Source: an uncultured Oscillospiraceae bacterium
Lineage (GTDB): Bacteria; Bacillota; Clostridia; Oscillospirales; Acutalibacteraceae
Assembly (NCBI GenBank): GCA_900546265.1
Contig: URCA01000059.1
Location: 1 to 14,461 of the forward strand
Reading direction: 5' to 3'
DNA length: 14,461 bases
Below, one piece after another: positions 13,336 to 14,461 of this stretch (its first letter is position 1; every line of letters starts with the position of its first letter). Made by a program: the position numbers and the translations under genes. The notes beneath the pieces are model-generated. The model saw only the letters and a program-made list of their open reading frames with translations, was not told where the DNA came from and made no database searches.

Positions 13336-14097
13336 TTATCGTTTGCCGCACAACTCCTTGGCCAGGGCATCATACGCCGCCGCGCCGCGGGAGCCGCCGT
13401 CGTAATAATTGATGGGTTTGCCGAAGCTGGGCGCTTCGGACAGGCGGACGCTGCGGGGGATGGCGGTGGCGAACACCTTGCGGGGGAAGAATTTTTTGAC
13501 CTCCGTCACCACCTGCTGTGTCAGGTTCAACCGACCGTCATACATAGTCAGCAATACCCCTTCCAGCTCCAGCGTGCTGTTATACAGCCGCTTGACCTGC
13601 CGGACGGTGGCCATCAGCTGGGACAGACCTTCCAGGGCGTAATACTCGCACTGAATGGGTACGAGCAGAGTATCGGCCGCGCACAGGGCGTTGAGGGTCA
13701 ACAGGCCGAGGGAGGGCGGACAATCGATATAAATATAGTCGTACGCATCCCGCAGGGCAGCGAGGGCCGCTTTCAGCCGGCTTTCCCGCCGGTTGAGCTC
13801 CACCATTTCAATTTCGGCGCCGGCGAGCTGCATGCTGGAGGGCAGGACATCCACGTTCTTAAAGGCAGTGTGGACAACGACCTCCGCCGGCTGAGCGGTG
13901 CCGATGAGCAGTTCATAGGTGGAGGCTTTGACCTGCCGCTTGTCGATCCCCAAGCCGCTGGTGGCGTTGCCTTGGGGATCAATATCCACCAGGAGGCATT
14001 TCTTCCTGCGGGCGCCCATGGCGGAGGTAAGATTCACCGTGGTGGTGGTTTTCCCCACACCGCCTTTTTGATTGACCACCGCCGTCACTTTCGCCAT
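13336..14097 (-). CDS. parA: ParA/Soj chromosome partitioning ATPase
   Basis: Deviant Walker ATPase of 253 residues that partners ParB in origin segregation and, in Firmicutes, in control of replication initiation. The Walker A motif KGGVGKTT is at residues 11-18, with the signature Lys11. DPQGNAT (residues 40-46) is the A-prime motif. YIYIDCPPSLG is the Walker B region. The length is typical of Soj. The ATG at 14097 gives the family start MAKVTAVVNQKGGVG. The frame stays open upstream to 14217, but that would translate through the promoter and the palindrome, so it is rejected. An extended -10 promoter lies about 50 bases upstream. Confidence 0.96.
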   Translation of the reverse strand: MAKVTAVVNQKGGVGKTTTTVNLTSAMGARRKKCLLVDIDPQGNATSGLGIDKRQVKASTYELLIGTAQPAEVVVHTAFKNVDVLPSSMQLAGAEIEMVELNRRESRLKAALAALRDAYDYIYIDCPPSLGLLTLNALCAADTLLVPIQCEYYALEGLSQLMATVRQVKRLYNSTLELEGVLLTMYDGRLNLTQQVVTEVKKFFPRKVFATAIPRSVRLSEAPSFGKPINYYDGGSRGAAAYDALAKELCGKR

Positions 14098-14145
14098 GTC
14101 GACACGACCGCCTTTCTCTCGCTGGAATACATGCGTCTGCATGAT

Positions 14146-14154
14146 AGTATAGCA
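14146..14154 (-). promoter_or_regulatory. Extended -10 promoter for parA-parB-serS
   Basis: On the minus strand TGC-TATACT (14154-14146) is an extended -10 element. The -35 region at the right distance (around 14169-14174) is poor (TTTTCC), so the TG extension would be needed. Transcription would begin near 14139, giving a leader of about 40 bases. The parS-like palindrome lies just upstream. Confidence 0.55.
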
Positions 14155-14191
14155 CAGATTCCTTGGAAGGAAAAGGGGCTGGAATATTTTT

Positions 14192-14225
14192 ATGCCGGAA
14201 TGTTTCATGTGAAACATTCCGGCAT
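14192..14225. promoter_or_regulatory. parS-like site inside a 34-bp perfect palindrome
   Basis: TGTTTCATGTGAAACA (14201-14216) differs at one position from the consensus parS TGTTTCACGTGAAACA and should be a ParB loading site for the adjacent parAB genes. The inverted repeat continues perfectly outward for 9 more bases each side (ATGCCGGAA and TTCCGGCAT), giving 16-bp arms around a central TG. No T-run follows on either strand, so it is not a terminator. Confidence 0.8.
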
Positions 14226-14237
14226 GGCTGTCAACTT

Positions 14238-14273
14238 AAAAACCGCCGCAAGCAATCCAGTTGCTTGCGGCGG
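14238..14273 (-). terminator. Intrinsic terminator behind the tRNA 3' half
   Basis: CCGCCGCAAGCAA/TTGCTTGCGGCGG (14273-14261 with 14255-14243) forms a 13-bp perfect stem with a 5-base loop, followed by TTTTT (14242-14238) on the minus strand. It sits 2 bases after the CCA end of the tRNA fragment and is presumably the terminator of the original tRNA gene. Confidence 0.88.
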
Positions 14274-14275
14274 CG

Positions 14276-14319
14276 TGGTACTCCCGGCGGGAATCGAACC
14301 CACAACGGCCCCTTAGGAG
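14276..14319 (-). tRNA. Truncated tRNA-Arg(CCT), 3' half only
   Basis: On the minus strand this contains an anticodon loop CTCCTAA (14319-14313) with anticodon CCT. It is followed by GGGGC (3' anticodon stem), a 4-base variable region, a perfect T-arm (GTGGG, TTCGATT, CCCGC; 14303-14287), acceptor strand CGGGAGT, discriminator A and CCA (14278-14276). Bases upstream of the loop do not pair with the anticodon stem and show no D-arm. A stretch ATCTCCG at 14355-14349 pairs imperfectly with the acceptor strand and could be coincidence or a decayed 5' end. The likeliest reading is an attachment-site remnant or a broken tRNA, not a functional gene. Confidence 0.7.
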
Positions 14320-14461
14320 ATGGACCCAGTGCATATATTCCCTATCAACGGAGATAAAGAAAATGCAGTTATATCAAGGCATTTCTCCACATTCACTGTA
14401 AACCTCGTACAAGCAAAATCAAGCAAAAACAAAGGATTTTAGCCCCCTATTGTTTGCACTC
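14320..14461. mobile_element. AT-richer edge, possible end of an integrated element
   Basis: The last 142 bases are visibly richer in A and T than the rest of the window. They contain no open frame of note on either strand and begin exactly where the tRNA homology stops. No integrase or recombinase is visible, so this is an inference from the truncated tRNA and the base composition. Confidence 0.4.
14410..14428. repeat. Two tandem 9-bp direct repeats
   Basis: CAAGCAAAA occurs at 14410-14418 and again at 14420-14428, one base apart, a 10-bp period that would put both copies on the same face of the helix. It is about 90 bases from the truncated tRNA and could be arm-type binding sites of a tyrosine recombinase. 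The copies are short, so chance is not excluded. Confidence 0.4.

Noticed and set aside
14098..14217. 40-codon N-terminal extension of parA
   Set aside because: It would translate across the promoter and the parS palindrome. The family start at 14097 matches Soj proteins exactly.
14192..14225. The 34-bp palindrome as an intrinsic terminator
   Set aside because: No T-run follows the stem on either strand. The core matches parS instead.
14163..14357. 64-codon plus-strand frame containing GGNRTHNGPLGD
   Set aside because: This is the antisense translation of the tRNA T-arm and anticodon region, a well-known source of false small proteins.
1..14461. CRISPR arrays, rRNA genes or insertion sequences
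   Set aside because: No regularly spaced repeats, rRNA-like sequence or transposase reading frames were seen anywhere in the window.

Overview
The window reads as a GC-rich chromosomal segment from a Clostridia-type Firmicute. My best guess is the Oscillospiraceae/Ruminococcaceae neighbourhood, by inference rather than by marker search. The grounds are: an L27 with the N-terminal extension that Firmicutes remove with the Prp protease, and prp lying between rplU and rpmA; Soj/Spo0J-type ParA/ParB next to serS; Mini-III RNase next to obg; a YitT protein; a QueT-type ECF substrate protein behind a structured leader; clear TTGACA-17-TATAAT type promoters; and TTG starts with strong Shine-Dalgarno sequences. 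Nearly all genes are on the minus strand. Only a lipoprotein gene and a membrane acyltransferase gene are on the plus strand.

Layout from left to right. Bases 1-1868 (minus): the possible start of a further gene running off the left edge, a GNAT acetyltransferase, and rsgA, the last two joined by an ATGA overlap. Bases 1869-2241: a 373-base gap holding a complete minus-strand transcription unit of its own: a near-consensus promoter, a 10-codon ORF with a very good ribosome binding site, a multibranched RNA closed by a perfect 12-bp helix, and a strong intrinsic terminator. I could not assign it to a known RNA family by eye. Bases 2242-4875 (minus): yitT, mrnC, obg. Bases 5037-6022 (minus): rpmA, prp, rplU with a terminator behind and a strong promoter and structured leader in front. 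Bases 6179-7366 (plus): a Thr/Pro-rich lipoprotein and a perfect 16-bp bidirectional terminator. Bases 7377-7781 (minus): an FlK-like thioesterase, divergent from a plus-strand DUF1624-type membrane acyltransferase (7868-8629). Bases 8718-9464 (minus): queT with a promoter and a structured leader, possibly a preQ1 riboswitch. Bases 9482-10980 (minus): an unrecognised protein with a nuclease-like motif pattern, translationally coupled to an acyl-ACP thioesterase. Bases 11069-14097 (minus): serS, parB, parA, with a parS-like 34-bp palindrome upstream of parA. Bases 14238-14461: a terminator, the 3' half of a tRNA-Arg(CCT), and AT-richer sequence with a direct repeat, which looks like the edge of an integrated element.

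Functionally, the left half is mostly ribosome biogenesis and RNA processing: rsgA and obg are assembly GTPases, mrnC matures 23S rRNA, and rplU/prp/rpmA supply and process L21 and L27. The right half combines chromosome segregation (parABS), serine charging, queuosine-precursor uptake and acyl-thioester metabolism. The parAB-serS cluster suggests a position near the replication origin. The two observations most worth following are the self-contained RNA unit at 1951-2245 and the truncated tRNA at the right edge.
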